Below, in pieces: positions 11,078 to 21,420 of a DNA stretch of 43,699 nucleotides; position 1 is the stretch's first letter, and each line of letters begins with the position of its first letter. Made by a program: the position numbers and the translations under genes. This DNA is from Gammaproteobacteria bacterium (GTDB lineage: Bacteria; Pseudomonadota; Gammaproteobacteria; Steroidobacterales; Steroidobacteraceae): contig SCUD01000131.1 in assembly GCA_004297335.1 (NCBI GenBank), forward strand, positions 1 through 43,699, in the 5' to 3' direction. The notes beneath the pieces were generated by a model. The model saw only the letters and a list, made by a program, of their open reading frames with translations, was not told where the DNA came from and made no database searches.

Positions 11078-12241
11078 TCAACGGGCGAGTGCCGCTTCCA
11101 GGTCGGTGATCAGGTCGCCGGTGTCCTCGATGCCGATCGACAGGCGCACCGTACCCGGGCCGATGCCGCTGGCGGCGGCCTGGTCCGCGGAAAGACCGCG
11201 CGGGCGCAGCAGCTGCGGCGGCAGCACCAGCGATTCCACGGATCCCAGGCTCGGGCTGATCGCAAAGAACTCCAGGGCGTCGACAAAGTCCCGGATGCCG
11301 TCGGGCTCGAGGTCAAGGTCGAAGCTGACCACCGCGCCGAAATCGTGCATCTGTTCGCGGGCGAGCGCGTGGCGCGGATGACCCGGCAGGCCCGGATAGT
11401 GGACGCAGGCGACGGCCGGATGGCCGGCGAGGAATTCCGCGATCGCCAGTGCGCTGGCCGCCTGGGCCTCATAGCGCAGGTAATAGGTACGCATGCCGCG
11501 CAGCACCAGGAACGCCGCATGCGGATCGAGCAGCGCCCCGAGGTTGATCGCATCGCGACGGATCCGGTCACTCAGCTCCTGGCGCGCGATGATCGCCCCA
11601 CCCATGACGTCGCCATGACCGGCGGCGTACTTGGTGAGGCTGTGCACGAACACGTCGATGCCGTACTGCCCATGGTTGTGGAAGCCAGCGAAGGTGTTGT
11701 CGAGCACCGTCAAGGCGCCGTGCGCGTGCGCGGCACGCGTGATCGCGGCGAGATCGGCGATGCGGGTCAGCGGATTGGTCGGTGACTCGAAGAACACGAG
11801 CCGCGTCGGCCGTTCCGCCAGCACGCGCTCGATACCCGCGTCATCCTCGATCGTGAGCATCGTGTGCAGGACGCCGAAGCGGCCGAGCAGCCCCTGCAGC
11901 AGCTGCCGGCTCGGACCGTAGGTCTCGACGAAACACAGCACGTGGTCGCCCGCGCGCGTGAGCGCCAGCAGGCTGGCGGCGACCGCTGCGACCCCGGAGC
12001 CGAACACGATGCAGTCGTCCCGGCCCTGCAGTTCCGCCAGCAGGCGCTCGAGCTGACGGGTGGTCGGGTTGGCGCGGCGGGTGTAGGTGAAGCCCGGGCG
12101 CTCACCGCGCTCGGCGCGCAGCGTCTCCTCGAGGCTGTCGAAGGCGAACTTGACCGACTGGTAGATCGGCGCGACCAGCGGCCGATTGTCCGCCGGGACG
12201 ACGACCTGAGGTGGATGATTGACCCGGGTACGGCCCTTCAT
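11078..12241 (-). CDS. Cys/Met-metabolism PLP-dependent enzyme (gamma-synthase/lyase family)
   Basis: 387 residues, ATG at 12241. Fold-type I trans-sulfuration enzyme: YTRRANPT (phosphate-binding Tyr/Arg of the neighbouring subunit), FGSGVAAVAAS, ESPTNPLT, PLP lysine in SLTKYAAGHGDVMGG, and SLGSVESL near the C-terminus. Members act as cystathionine gamma-synthase, beta- or gamma-lyase, or methionine gamma-lyase. The position of the methionine-gamma-lyase cysteine (YGC in Pseudomonas) is YGP here, which argues against a classical methionine gamma-lyase. It is the last gene of the bkd-ilvE run, 25 bp after ilvE. A lyase releasing 2-oxobutyrate from methionine or cystathionine would feed the branched-chain oxo-acid dehydrogenase; that link is inference. 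Confidence 0.85.
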   Translation of the reverse strand: MKGRTRVNHPPQVVVPADNRPLVAPIYQSVKFAFDSLEETLRAERGERPGFTYTRRANPTTRQLERLLAELQGRDDCIVFGSGVAAVAASLLALTRAGDHVLCFVETYGPSRQLLQGLLGRFGVLHTMLTIEDDAGIERVLAERPTRLVFFESPTNPLTRIADLAAITRAAHAHGALTVLDNTFAGFHNHGQYGIDVFVHSLTKYAAGHGDVMGGAIIARQELSDRIRRDAINLGALLDPHAAFLVLRGMRTYYLRYEAQAASALAIAEFLAGHPAVACVHYPGLPGHPRHALAREQMHDFGAVVSFDLDLEPDGIRDFVDALEFFAISPSLGSVESLVLPPQLLRPRGLSADQAAASGIGPGTVRLSIGIEDTGDLITDLEAALAR

Positions 12242-12266
12242 TGCGAAAGTCCGCCCGCGGCGGCGC

Positions 12267-13307
12267 TCAGACCCGCGTGATCCAGCCCGGCGGAGTCGGC
12301 ACCTCACCCTGCTGCATCGCGACCAGGGCTCCGCGCAGGCGCCGGGTATGCGGTCCGACCTCGCCGTTGCCGACCCGCTGTTCCTGCCCGTCACGGACCA
12401 GCGTGCCGACGCCGGCCAGCACCGCGGCCGTCCCCGACAGGGCGGCCTCGCCGTCCCGGATCCAGTCGAGCATCTCGGCGACGCTGAACACGCGCTCCTC
12501 GACCCGGAACCCCAGCTGCGGCGCGATCGCGAGCAACGACTCGCGGGTGACGCCGTGCAGGAACGTGGAATCGAGGCTGCGCGTCAGGATGCGCCCGTCG
12601 CGGATCAGCAGGAAATTGGCCGCACCGGTCTCCTGGACCTCGCCGCCCGGACAGAACAGGACCTGGTCGACTCCGTACTTCTGCCGCGCGGCCAGCGTCG
12701 GCCCCATCGCCGCCGCATAGTTGCCCCCGGTCTTGACGACACCAAGGTGTGGCGCGCAGCGCGCGGCGTGCTCCTCGACGTAGATCCTGAGCGGCTTCGG
12801 GCCGGCCGTGAAGTAATCCCAGACCGGGCTCGCGAGCACGATCAGCATGACTTCGGACGGAGGCACCGAGGCGGCGCCGATGTTCGCCGTGGTGCCGAAC
12901 AGGACCGGGCGCAGGTACAGGGCGCCCGGCGACTCCGGCACTTCGCTGCGCACGCGCTCGATGACTGCGGTGATCATTGCCGCGAGCTGGACCGGATCCG
13001 GCTCGGCCAGCGCCAGCGCCCGGGCGCTCTGGCACAGCCGGGCGATGTGGCGCTCCATCCGGAAGATGTTGATGCTGCCATCGGCCCAGCGATAGGCCTT
13101 GAAGCCCTCGAAGCAGCTGCTGGCATAGTGCAGCACGTGGGCAGCCGGGCTGAGCTCGATCGGGCCGGTCCGGCGCAGCTCGTGCGCGGACCAGCGTCCG
13201 TCGCGCCAGGCGGCGACGGCCATCGAGCCGGCAAGCACGCTGCCGAATGCCGGGCGGACTATGGCCTGGGGTGCCGGTGGGGTGGATGGCATGGCCTGGG
13301 CATTCAT
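12267..13307 (-). CDS. ilvE: Branched-chain amino acid aminotransferase
   Basis: 346 residues, fold-type IV PLP aminotransferase of the longer (BCAT type II) class. Signatures: HYASSCFEGFKAYRW, RPVLFGTTANIG, PLP lysine in VVKTGGNYAAAMGP, QETGAANFLLI and GVTRESLL. It interconverts Leu, Ile and Val with their 2-oxo acids using 2-oxoglutarate. It follows bkdB by only 7 bp and so supplies the substrates of the complex encoded just upstream. A dedicated ilvE in the bkd operon suggests a catabolic role. Confidence 0.95.
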   Translation of the reverse strand: MNAQAMPSTPPAPQAIVRPAFGSVLAGSMAVAAWRDGRWSAHELRRTGPIELSPAAHVLHYASSCFEGFKAYRWADGSINIFRMERHIARLCQSARALALAEPDPVQLAAMITAVIERVRSEVPESPGALYLRPVLFGTTANIGAASVPPSEVMLIVLASPVWDYFTAGPKPLRIYVEEHAARCAPHLGVVKTGGNYAAAMGPTLAARQKYGVDQVLFCPGGEVQETGAANFLLIRDGRILTRSLDSTFLHGVTRESLLAIAPQLGFRVEERVFSVAEMLDWIRDGEAALSGTAAVLAGVGTLVRDGQEQRVGNGEVGPHTRRLRGALVAMQQGEVPTPPGWITRV

Positions 13308-13314
13308 CGTTGTC

Positions 13315-14499
13315 TCATTCCTGCATGAACATGGTGGCTGGGTGTTCGAGATAGTCCTTGAGCGCCTGGATCATCGCCGCAGCGTCCGCACCGTCCACGA
13401 AGCGATGATCGAAGCACGACGACAGATTCATCATGCGCCGCACGACGATCGCACCCCCGTGCACGACCGGGCGTTCGACCGCCTTGTTGACGCCAATGAT
13501 AGCGACCTCGGGCGCATTGATCACGGGGGTCGTCACGATACCGCCCAGGCGGCCCAGGCTGGTCACCGTGATCGTCGAGCCGGAGAGTTCCTCGCGCGTG
13601 GCCCGGTTGTCGCGGGCCGCGGCGGCGAGCCGCCCGATCTCGGCGGCGATCTCCCCCGGCGAACGGGCCTCCGCATGGCGCAGCACCGGCACCTTGAGCC
13701 CGTCCGGAGTCTGCGTCGCAATGCCGACATGCACCGCATGGTGACGCACGATCACGTTGCGCGCTGCATCATGGAGGGCGTTGCACTGCGGGTAGCGCGC
13801 GAGCGCGCGCACCAGCGCGGTCACCAGGAACGGCAGGTAGCTCAGCGCCGGCTCGCCCGCGGCCAGCCGGGAGTTCAGGAACACGCGCAGCGCCTCGAGC
13901 TCGGTGACGTCGACCTCCTCGACGTAGGCGAAGTGCGGGATGTTGCGCTTGGCCTCGCTCATGCGCTCGGCAATGACCCGGCGCAGGCCGATGACGCGGA
14001 TCTCTTCGGTACCAGTCCGCGGGGCTCGCCCCGGCGCCGCCCGGGCGTCGCCGGCCCGGCCCGCGATCACCGCCTCGAGGTCCTGCGCCGAAATGCGCCC
14101 GCCCTGCCCGGTTCCGGAAACTGCCGCGAGGTCAATGCCCGCGGCATGCGCCTTGCGCCGCGTCGCCGGCGAGGCCATCACCCGCGCCGGACGCTCCGCC
14201 GCTACCGCCGGTGCATCCGGCAGCGCTGCCGCCGGCGTTGTTGCCACGGCAATATCCGAATCGGTGTCGAACACGATCAGTTCGGCGCCGACCGGCACCA
14301 TGTCTCCCGGCTGACCGGAGATCGACACCACGCGCCCGGTGACCGGCGAGGGAACCTCGACCGCCGCCTTGTCGGTCATCACCTCGGCGATGATCTGGTC
14401 CTCGCTGACCCGCTCGCCGGGCGCGACCCGCCACTCGACGACCTCGGCCTCCACGGTGCCTTCACCGAGGTCCGGCATCCTGAATACATAACGGCTCAT
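13315..14499 (-). CDS. bkdB: Branched-chain 2-oxo acid dehydrogenase E2 (lipoamide acyltransferase)
   Basis: 394 residues. The N-terminal lipoyl domain has its lipoylated lysine in VMTDKAAVEVP (residue about 43). A linker of about 25 residues rich in Ala/Pro leads to a peripheral subunit-binding domain (RVMASPATRRKAHAAGIDL, GRISAQDLEAVI; about 105-150). The C-terminal acyltransferase domain carries the catalytic HRFVDG motif near the end. It transfers the branched acyl group to CoA. The ATG overlaps the bkdA2 stop by 4 bp (ATGA). The single lipoyl domain and length are normal for BkdB/DBT. Confidence 0.95.
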   Translation of the reverse strand: MSRYVFRMPDLGEGTVEAEVVEWRVAPGERVSEDQIIAEVMTDKAAVEVPSPVTGRVVSISGQPGDMVPVGAELIVFDTDSDIAVATTPAAALPDAPAVAAERPARVMASPATRRKAHAAGIDLAAVSGTGQGGRISAQDLEAVIAGRAGDARAAPGRAPRTGTEEIRVIGLRRVIAERMSEAKRNIPHFAYVEEVDVTELEALRVFLNSRLAAGEPALSYLPFLVTALVRALARYPQCNALHDAARNVIVRHHAVHVGIATQTPDGLKVPVLRHAEARSPGEIAAEIGRLAAAARDNRATREELSGSTITVTSLGRLGGIVTTPVINAPEVAIIGVNKAVERPVVHGGAIVVRRMMNLSSCFDHRFVDGADAAAMIQALKDYLEHPATMFMQE

Positions 14500-15512
14500 C
14501 CGGCCTCCATGACCGTACGCAGGGCCCGGACGACGCGCGCCTGCCCCGGGAAATACTCCCACTCGAACGCATGCGGATAGGGCGTATCCCAGCCGGCCAC
14601 GCGCAGGATCGGCGCCTCCAGGTTCCAGAAGCACTGCTCCTGGATCGTCGCGGCGAGCTCGGCCCCGAAGCCGGCGAAGCGCGTGGCCTCGTGCGCGATC
14701 ACGCAACGGCCGGTGCGCGCGACCGAGGCGCAGATCGTGTCGGTATCGAGCGGGACCATCGTGCGCACGTCGACGATCTCGGCATCCAGTCCGAGACCGC
14801 GCGCCGCGGCCTCGCAGACGTGCACCATGGTGCCGTAGGTTACGATCGTCAGGTCGCTGCCGGCCCGGGCGATCGCGGCCTTGCCGATCGGTACCGTGTA
14901 ATGACCCTCCGGCACCTCGCCGAGGGGATGGGCGCTCCAGGGCACCGCGGCCTGGTTGGGGTTGCCATCGAAAGGCCCGTTGTAGAGCCGCTTCGGCTCG
15001 AAGAAGATCACCGGATCATCATCCTCGATCGAGGCGATCAGCAGGCCCTTGGCATCGTAGGGATTCGAGGGCATCACGACCTTGAGCCCCGAGACGTGCG
15101 CGAAGATCGCCTCCGGGCTCTGCGAATGCGTCTGGCCGCCACGGATGCCGCCGCCACAGGGGGTGCGGACCGTGACGGGGGCGAAGAACTCGCCGGCGCT
15201 GCGGTAACGCAGCCGCGCCAGCTCGCTGACGATCTGGTCATAACCCGGGTAGATATAGTCCGCGAACTGGATCTCCGCCACCGGCCGCAGCCCGTTGACG
15301 CCCATGCCGATCGCGGCGGCGATGATGCCGCCCTCGGCGATCGGCGTGTCGAGCACGCGGTGCTCGCCGTACTTGCGCTGCAGCCCCTCGGTGACCCGGA
15401 ATACGCCGCCGAAATAGCCGATGTCCTCGCCCAGCACGACGACGGCCGGGTCGCGCCCGAGCATGACGTCCATTGCGGAGTTGAGCGCATGGATCAGGTT
15501 CATCTGCGCCAT
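14496..15512 (-). CDS. bkdA2: Branched-chain 2-oxo acid dehydrogenase E1 beta subunit
   Basis: 338 residues, starting at ATG 15512. Transketolase-type beta subunit with VVLGEDIGYFGGVFRVTEGL, DTPIAEGGIIAAAIGMG, RTPCGGGIRGGQTHSQSPEA and the C-terminal transketolase domain HEATRFAGFGAELAATIQE. With E1 alpha it binds thiamine diphosphate and decarboxylates the 2-oxo acids of Val, Leu and Ile. It starts 5 bp after the bkdA1 stop and overlaps bkdB by 4 bp. Confidence 0.95.
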   Translation of the reverse strand: MAQMNLIHALNSAMDVMLGRDPAVVVLGEDIGYFGGVFRVTEGLQRKYGEHRVLDTPIAEGGIIAAAIGMGVNGLRPVAEIQFADYIYPGYDQIVSELARLRYRSAGEFFAPVTVRTPCGGGIRGGQTHSQSPEAIFAHVSGLKVVMPSNPYDAKGLLIASIEDDDPVIFFEPKRLYNGPFDGNPNQAAVPWSAHPLGEVPEGHYTVPIGKAAIARAGSDLTIVTYGTMVHVCEAAARGLGLDAEIVDVRTMVPLDTDTICASVARTGRCVIAHEATRFAGFGAELAATIQEQCFWNLEAPILRVAGWDTPYPHAFEWEYFPGQARVVRALRTVMEAG

Positions 15513-15516
15513 CGGC

Positions 15517-16824
<1,308 letters not shown>

Positions 16825-16826
16825 TT

Positions 16827-16853
16827 ATTGTACTGTAATGCAAAATCATGCAA
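16827..16853 (-). promoter_or_regulatory. Candidate bkd promoter with phased TTGCAT repeats
   Basis: In this AT-rich stretch between divergent bkdA1 and bkdR, the minus strand reads TTGCAT (16853-16848), 15 bp, then TACAAT (16832-16827), a plausible sigma70 pair with a short spacer. TTGCAT recurs exactly one helical turn (10 bp) away at 16843-16838. Phased AT-rich repeats overlapping a promoter fit an Lrp-type activator. The opposite-strand TTGTAC (16829-16834) and CAATCT (16852-16857), 17 bp apart, could serve bkdR. Confidence 0.45.
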
Positions 16854-16879
16854 TCTTCATTTCATTTTACGGCATCAGT

Positions 16880-17365
16880 ATGAACACTAAATTGCGTCCA
16901 GCCATCGATGCGACCGACCTGCGCATCCTCGACGTGCTGCAGCGGGACGGCACGCGCTCGGCGGCGGACATCGGCGCAGCCCTCGGCCTGTCCACGACCA
17001 CCTGCTGGCGGCGCATCCAGCAGCTCGAACAAAGCGGGGTGATCCGGCGCCGGGTGGCGCTCCTCAATCGCGAGGCCCTCGGGCTCGATGTGATGGTGTA
17101 CGTGCATGTGCGGCTGTCCAGCCAGGGCCGCGATGCACTGGCCCGCTTCGAGCGCGCGATCCGCGACCGCCCGGAAGTCCTCGACTGCTGCACGCTGACC
17201 GGTGAGTGGGACTTCTGCCTGCGCATCGTCACGCACGACATCAAGGAATACGAGGCCTTTTTCCTCGACCACCTGTCCAAGATCCCGAACGTGCAGTCGG
17301 TCAACTCCTCGATCGTGGTCACCGTGATCAAGGATTCGACCGTATTGCCGCTGGCCCGCAGCTGA
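16880..17365 (+). CDS. bkdR: Lrp/AsnC-family regulator of the bkd operon
   Basis: 161 residues, ATG at 16880. N-terminal winged helix-turn-helix (IDATDLRILDVLQRDGTRSA then LGLSTTTCWRRIQQLEQSG) and C-terminal RAM ligand/oligomer domain (LDVMVYVHVRL, CCTLTGEWDFCLRI). It sits divergently, 121 bp from bkdA1, the same arrangement as Pseudomonas bkdR, where BkdR activates the operon in response to branched-chain amino acids. The function here follows from family and position. It converges on ybdL, with 13 bp between the stops. Confidence 0.88.
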   Translation: MNTKLRPAIDATDLRILDVLQRDGTRSAADIGAALGLSTTTCWRRIQQLEQSGVIRRRVALLNREALGLDVMVYVHVRLSSQGRDALARFERAIRDRPEVLDCCTLTGEWDFCLRIVTHDIKEYEAFFLDHLSKIPNVQSVNSSIVVTVIKDSTVLPLARS

Positions 17366-17378
17366 TACCGGCGTAGCC

Positions 17379-18524
17379 TCAGATGCGGCGCAGGCGTTCG
17401 GCGGCCAGCGCGAGCGTGCCATCCTGCTTCGCATAGCAGAAGCGCACCAGCCGCACCGGTGGCGGCTCGGCGCAGAACGGCGACAGCGGGATCGCCGCCA
17501 CGCCGTGACGCCGCGCCAGCTGCTCGCAGAACTGCACGTCCGGAAGCTCCGAGATCGCCGAGTAGTCGGCGAGCTGGAAATAGGTACCGGCTGAACGCGG
17601 CAGCGTGAAGCGCGACCCGGCCAGCAACGCCGCGAAGTGATCACGGCGCGCCTGGAAGAATGGAGCGAGCCCGTCCGCGAACTCCGGCGCCTGTTGCATG
17701 AAATCAGCCAGTGCATGCTGCATCGGTGTCGACACCGCAAAGGTCAGGAACTGGTGGACCTTGCGGAACTCGGCGGTCAATGCGGGCGCCGCGAGGCAAT
17801 AGCCGACCTTCCAGCCGGTGGCGTGATAGACCTTGCCGAAGGAAAACACCGCGAAGGCCCGTTCGCGCAAGCGCTCGCAGGCCAGCACGCTGGCGTGACG
17901 CTGGCCATCGTAGACCAGGCATTCATAGACCTCGTCCGACAGCACCAGCGCCGGAGTCGGCTCGAGCAGCCTGGCGATGCGCTCCCAGTCCGCGGCGCTG
18001 ACGACGGCGCCGGTCGGATTGTGCGGCGTGTTGACCACCAGCAGGCGCGTGCGCGGCCCGAGCACCGCGGCCAGCCGCTCGAAATCAATGCCGAAGCCCG
18101 GCGGCGCGAGCGGCACGCGCAGCACCCGCGCGCCGGCGAGCTCGGCGGCCGGCCCGTAGGAATCGTAGGACGGATCGAGCAGCACGACCTCGTCCCCGGC
18201 GCGCACGACCGCGTGGATCGCCGCGAACAGCGCCTCGGTGCCACCCGCCGTGACCGTGATCTCGCGCTCCGCGTCGACCGCGAGCCCATGGCAATGCCGG
18301 AATCGCGCAGCGATCGCCGCAGCCAGCGCCGGCAGGCCGGCCATCGGCGCGTACTGGTTGTGCCCGCCGGCCATGTGCCGGGCCACCAGCTCGCGCAGTT
18401 CCGCCGGCGGATCGAAGTCCGGGAAGCCCTGGCCGAGGTTGACCGCGCCGGACTCCGCAGCCAGGCGCGACATCACCGTGAAGATCGTGGTGCCGACCCC
18501 GGGGAGCTTGCTCGCGATGCGCAT
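17379..18524 (-). CDS. ybdL: YbdL-like aminotransferase (methionine/aromatic class)
   Basis: 381 residues, close to E. coli YbdL (386) along its whole length: SKLPGVGTTIFTVMSRLA, NLGQGFPDFD, NQYAPMAG, NTPHNPTG, SDEVYECL and the PLP-lysine segment SFGKVYHATGWKVGY. E. coli YbdL is a class I aminotransferase that prefers methionine, and also uses His and Phe. The ATG shares its A with the potI stop (TGATG), so it is the last gene of the putrescine-transport run. Why an aminotransferase of this class is coupled to polyamine transport is unclear; the substrate may differ. Confidence 0.88.
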   Translation of the reverse strand: MRIASKLPGVGTTIFTVMSRLAAESGAVNLGQGFPDFDPPAELRELVARHMAGGHNQYAPMAGLPALAAAIAARFRHCHGLAVDAEREITVTAGGTEALFAAIHAVVRAGDEVVLLDPSYDSYGPAAELAGARVLRVPLAPPGFGIDFERLAAVLGPRTRLLVVNTPHNPTGAVVSAADWERIARLLEPTPALVLSDEVYECLVYDGQRHASVLACERLRERAFAVFSFGKVYHATGWKVGYCLAAPALTAEFRKVHQFLTFAVSTPMQHALADFMQQAPEFADGLAPFFQARRDHFAALLAGSRFTLPRSAGTYFQLADYSAISELPDVQFCEQLARRHGVAAIPLSPFCAEPPPVRLVRFCYAKQDGTLALAAERLRRI

Positions 18525-19366
18525 CAGCCGCGTGCCGCCACCGCCTGCTGCACGTCCCGCTCGCGGCGCCGCTCCTGCCGCTGCATGTACATGCCGGCAG
18601 TGACGATGCCGATCGTGACGATCAGCACCAGGATGGTCGCCAGCGCGTTGATCTCGGGACTGACACCGAGTCGGACTTTCGAGAAGACCACGATCGGCAG
18701 CGTGCTCGAGCCGGGCCCCGACACGAAGCTCGAAATGACCAGGTCGTCCCACGACAGCGTGAACGCCAGCAGCCAGCCGGCCAGGATCGCCGGCAGTACG
18801 ATCGGCAGCGTGATCACGAAGAACACCTTGAGCGGCCGCGCGCCCAGGTCCATCGCCGCCTCCTCAAGGGACTCGTCGAGCGTCGCGAGGCGCGACTGCA
18901 TCACGACCGCGACATAGGCCATCGAGAAGGTGACGTGGGCAATAGTGATCGTCGTGATGCCGCGCCCGGCCGGCCAGCCGATCACCTGCTCGAGCGCGAC
19001 GAACAAGAGCAGCAGCGACAGGCCGGTGATCACCTCGGGCATCACCAGCGGTGCGGTCACCATCCCGGTCAGCAGGGCCCGACCACGGAAGCGGCCGAAA
19101 CGGGCCAGGGCCAGGCCGGCCAGCGTGCCGAGCAGCGTGGCGCCGGTGGCATTGATCGCCGCGATCTTCAGCGACAGCTGCGCGGCACCGAGCAACTGCT
19201 CATTGTGCAGCAGCGCGGCATACCAGCGCGTCGAGAAACCGCCCCAGACCGTCACCAGCCGGGACTCGTTGAACGAATAGACGATCATCGACAGGATCGG
19301 CACGTACAGGAACGCGAAGCCGAAGGCCATCATCGACACGACGAACACCGAGCGCCGGCCGCCCAT
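18524..19366 (-). CDS. potI: Polyamine ABC transporter permease, PotI type
   Basis: 280 residues, ATG at 19366 sharing a base with the potH stop (TGATG). It has six predicted membrane helices, starting with VFVVSMMAFGFAFLYVPIL. The cytoplasmic EAA loop reads EEAAMDLGARPLKVFFVITLP, the contact to the ATPase. LSWDDLVISSFVSGPGSSTLP is characteristic of PotC/PotI permeases. It forms the inner-membrane channel with PotH for putrescine uptake. Confidence 0.94.
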   Translation of the reverse strand: MGGRRSVFVVSMMAFGFAFLYVPILSMIVYSFNESRLVTVWGGFSTRWYAALLHNEQLLGAAQLSLKIAAINATGATLLGTLAGLALARFGRFRGRALLTGMVTAPLVMPEVITGLSLLLLFVALEQVIGWPAGRGITTITIAHVTFSMAYVAVVMQSRLATLDESLEEAAMDLGARPLKVFFVITLPIVLPAILAGWLLAFTLSWDDLVISSFVSGPGSSTLPIVVFSKVRLGVSPEINALATILVLIVTIGIVTAGMYMQRQERRRERDVQQAVAARG

Positions 19367-20262
19367 CAGCGCACCGCCCCCTCGCGCCCCTGCACGTGCT
19401 GGAACACCATGATCGGCACGACCAGCAGCACGAGCATCGCGATCGCCACCGCGCTGGCCACCGGCCAGTCGCGGTTGTTGAAGAATTCCTCCCACAGCAC
19501 GCGGCCGATCATCAGCGAATCCGGTCCGCCCAGCAGCGCCGGGATCACGAACTCACCGACCGCCGGGATGAAAACCAGCAGGCTGCCGGCAACGATGCCG
19601 CTCCAGGTCAGCGGCACGGTGATGGTCAGGAACGCCCGGAACGGCCGGCAGCCGAGGTCGGCCGCGGCCTCCAGCAGGGTCATGTCGAGTTTCTCGATGG
19701 CCGCGTACAGCGGCAGCACCATGAACGGCAGGTAGGAATAGACGATGCCGAGATAGACGGCGAAGTCGGTCTGCAGCATCACGATCGGCTCGTCGATGAC
19801 GCCGAGCGCGAGCAGCGTGTTATTGATGAGGCCGTTGTTCTTGAGGATGCCGATCCAGGCGTAGACCCGCAGCAGGAACGAGGTCCAGAACGGCAGCATG
19901 ATCAGCAGCAGCAGCAGGTTGCGCCACGCCGGGTTCGCGCGGGCGATGCCCCAGGCGAGCGGATAGCCGAACAGCAGGCACAGCAGCGTCGACACCGCCG
20001 CCACCCGCAGCGAATTCAGGTAGGCGTTGCGGTACAGCGGGTCCTGCCACAGGAAGGCGTAGTTGTCGAGGTGGATGCGCAGGTCGAGCACCAGCGACGT
20101 GGCCCAGGTGAAGAGCGGCTCGTACGGAGGCATGCCGAGGCGCATCCCGGAGACCGAGATCTTCAGCACGATCAGGAACGGCACCGCGAAGAACAGCAGC
20201 AGCCACAGGGCCGGGACGGCACTGACGGCCGCGCGGCCGGCCCGCAGGCGGAAGCGCTTCAC
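19366..20262 (-). CDS. potH: Polyamine ABC transporter permease, PotH type
   Basis: 298 residues from GTG 20262, which overlaps the potG stop by 4 bp (GTGA). Membrane helices include ALWLLLFFAVPFLIVLKI and LLLLLIMLPFWTSFLLRVYAW. The EAA loop is LEAAADLGCRPFRAFLTITVP, and FIPAVGEFVIPALLGGPDS is typical of PotB/PotH. It pairs with PotI as the heterodimeric channel. Confidence 0.94.
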   Translation of the reverse strand: MKRFRLRAGRAAVSAVPALWLLLFFAVPFLIVLKISVSGMRLGMPPYEPLFTWATSLVLDLRIHLDNYAFLWQDPLYRNAYLNSLRVAAVSTLLCLLFGYPLAWGIARANPAWRNLLLLLIMLPFWTSFLLRVYAWIGILKNNGLINNTLLALGVIDEPIVMLQTDFAVYLGIVYSYLPFMVLPLYAAIEKLDMTLLEAAADLGCRPFRAFLTITVPLTWSGIVAGSLLVFIPAVGEFVIPALLGGPDSLMIGRVLWEEFFNNRDWPVASAVAIAMLVLLVVPIMVFQHVQGREGAVR

Positions 20263-21404
20263 TGCGTGACCACCACCGGGCTCGTGGCGTCCCAGGACAG
20301 CCACACGGCCTCGTCCCAGGTGATGCGGCCGGCGCTGCCCTGGCGGACGATGTTCGGCTGCGTGACCCGGACCTGCCGGCCACTGGCCAGGCGCACGAGG
20401 TACACGGACTGGTCGCCAAGGTAGGCGATCTCGGCCACCACGCCGGCGATGCGGTTGTCGCCATCGCCCTCCGGCTGTTCCCGCGAGATCTGGATCTTCT
20501 CCGGCCGCAGTGCCACCCAGACGACCGCACCCGGCGCCGCGCTGACACCATGGCTGATGTAGAACGCGCCGCCCAGCTCATCGGACGCGATGCGCACGTA
20601 GTCCGGTTCGTCCTCGACCAGGCGGCCCTCGAACAGGTTCACCGAACCGATGAAGTCGGCGACGAAGCGTGAATTCGGGTATTCGTAGATGTCGGTCGGC
20701 GTGCCAACCTGGATGATCTCACCGTGGTTCATCACGCCGATCCGCGAGGCCAGCGTCATCGCCTCCTCCTGGTCGTGCGTGACGACCACGAAGGTGACGC
20801 CGAGCGTCTCCTGGATGTTGATCAGCTCGAATTGCGTGTGCTGGCGCAGCTTCTTGTCGAGGGCCGCGAGCGGCTCGTCGAGCAGCAGCAGCTTCGGCCG
20901 CTTGACCAGCGAGCGGGCCAGCGCGACCCGCTGGCGTTGCCCGCCGGACAGCTGGTGCGGCTTGCGCCCGGCGAACTCACGCATCCGCACGAGCTCGAGC
21001 ATCGCGCCGGCGCGTTCCTTGATCTCGGCCCGCGGGATCCGGTCCTGGCGCAGCCCGAAGGCGACGTTCTGCTCCACCGTCATGTGCGGGAACAGCGCAT
21101 ACGACTGGAACATCATGTTGACCGGGCGCTCGTAGGGCGGCAACCCGGTCACGTCCACGCCGTCGATCCAGATCGAGCCCGAGGTCGGCTGCTCGAATCC
21201 GGCGAGCATCCTGAGCAGCGTCGTCTTGCCGCAGCCGGAACCGCCCAGCAGGCAGAAGATCTCGCCGCGCCGGATCTGCAGCGAAACATCGTCGACGGCG
21301 ACGAAGTCGCCGAACTTCCTGGTCACGCGTTCGAGCCGGACGTAGGGCTCGGCCCTGGTATCCTGCCGGGCTTCGGTTCGCTGATCCGGGCGCGCGTTCG
21401 ACAT
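20259..21404 (-). CDS. potG: Polyamine ABC transporter ATPase, PotG type
   Basis: 381 residues, ATG 21404 after GGAG. ABC ATPase with Walker A GGSGCGKTT, Q-loop MMFQSYALFPHMTV, signature LSGGQRQRVALARSL, Walker B LLLLDEP and switch histidine VVVTHDQ. The C-terminal TOBE-type regulatory domain (about 300-381) includes WVALRPEKIQI. It energises putrescine import through PotH/PotI. It lies 62 bp after potF, with a strong hairpin in between. Confidence 0.95.
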   Translation of the reverse strand: MSNARPDQRTEARQDTRAEPYVRLERVTRKFGDFVAVDDVSLQIRRGEIFCLLGGSGCGKTTLLRMLAGFEQPTSGSIWIDGVDVTGLPPYERPVNMMFQSYALFPHMTVEQNVAFGLRQDRIPRAEIKERAGAMLELVRMREFAGRKPHQLSGGQRQRVALARSLVKRPKLLLLDEPLAALDKKLRQHTQFELINIQETLGVTFVVVTHDQEEAMTLASRIGVMNHGEIIQVGTPTDIYEYPNSRFVADFIGSVNLFEGRLVEDEPDYVRIASDELGGAFYISHGVSAAPGAVVWVALRPEKIQISREQPEGDGDNRIAGVVAEIAYLGDQSVYLVRLASGRQVRVTQPNIVRQGSAGRITWDEAVWLSWDATSPVVVTQ

Positions 21405-21420
21405 GGCGGCTCCCGCTCGT

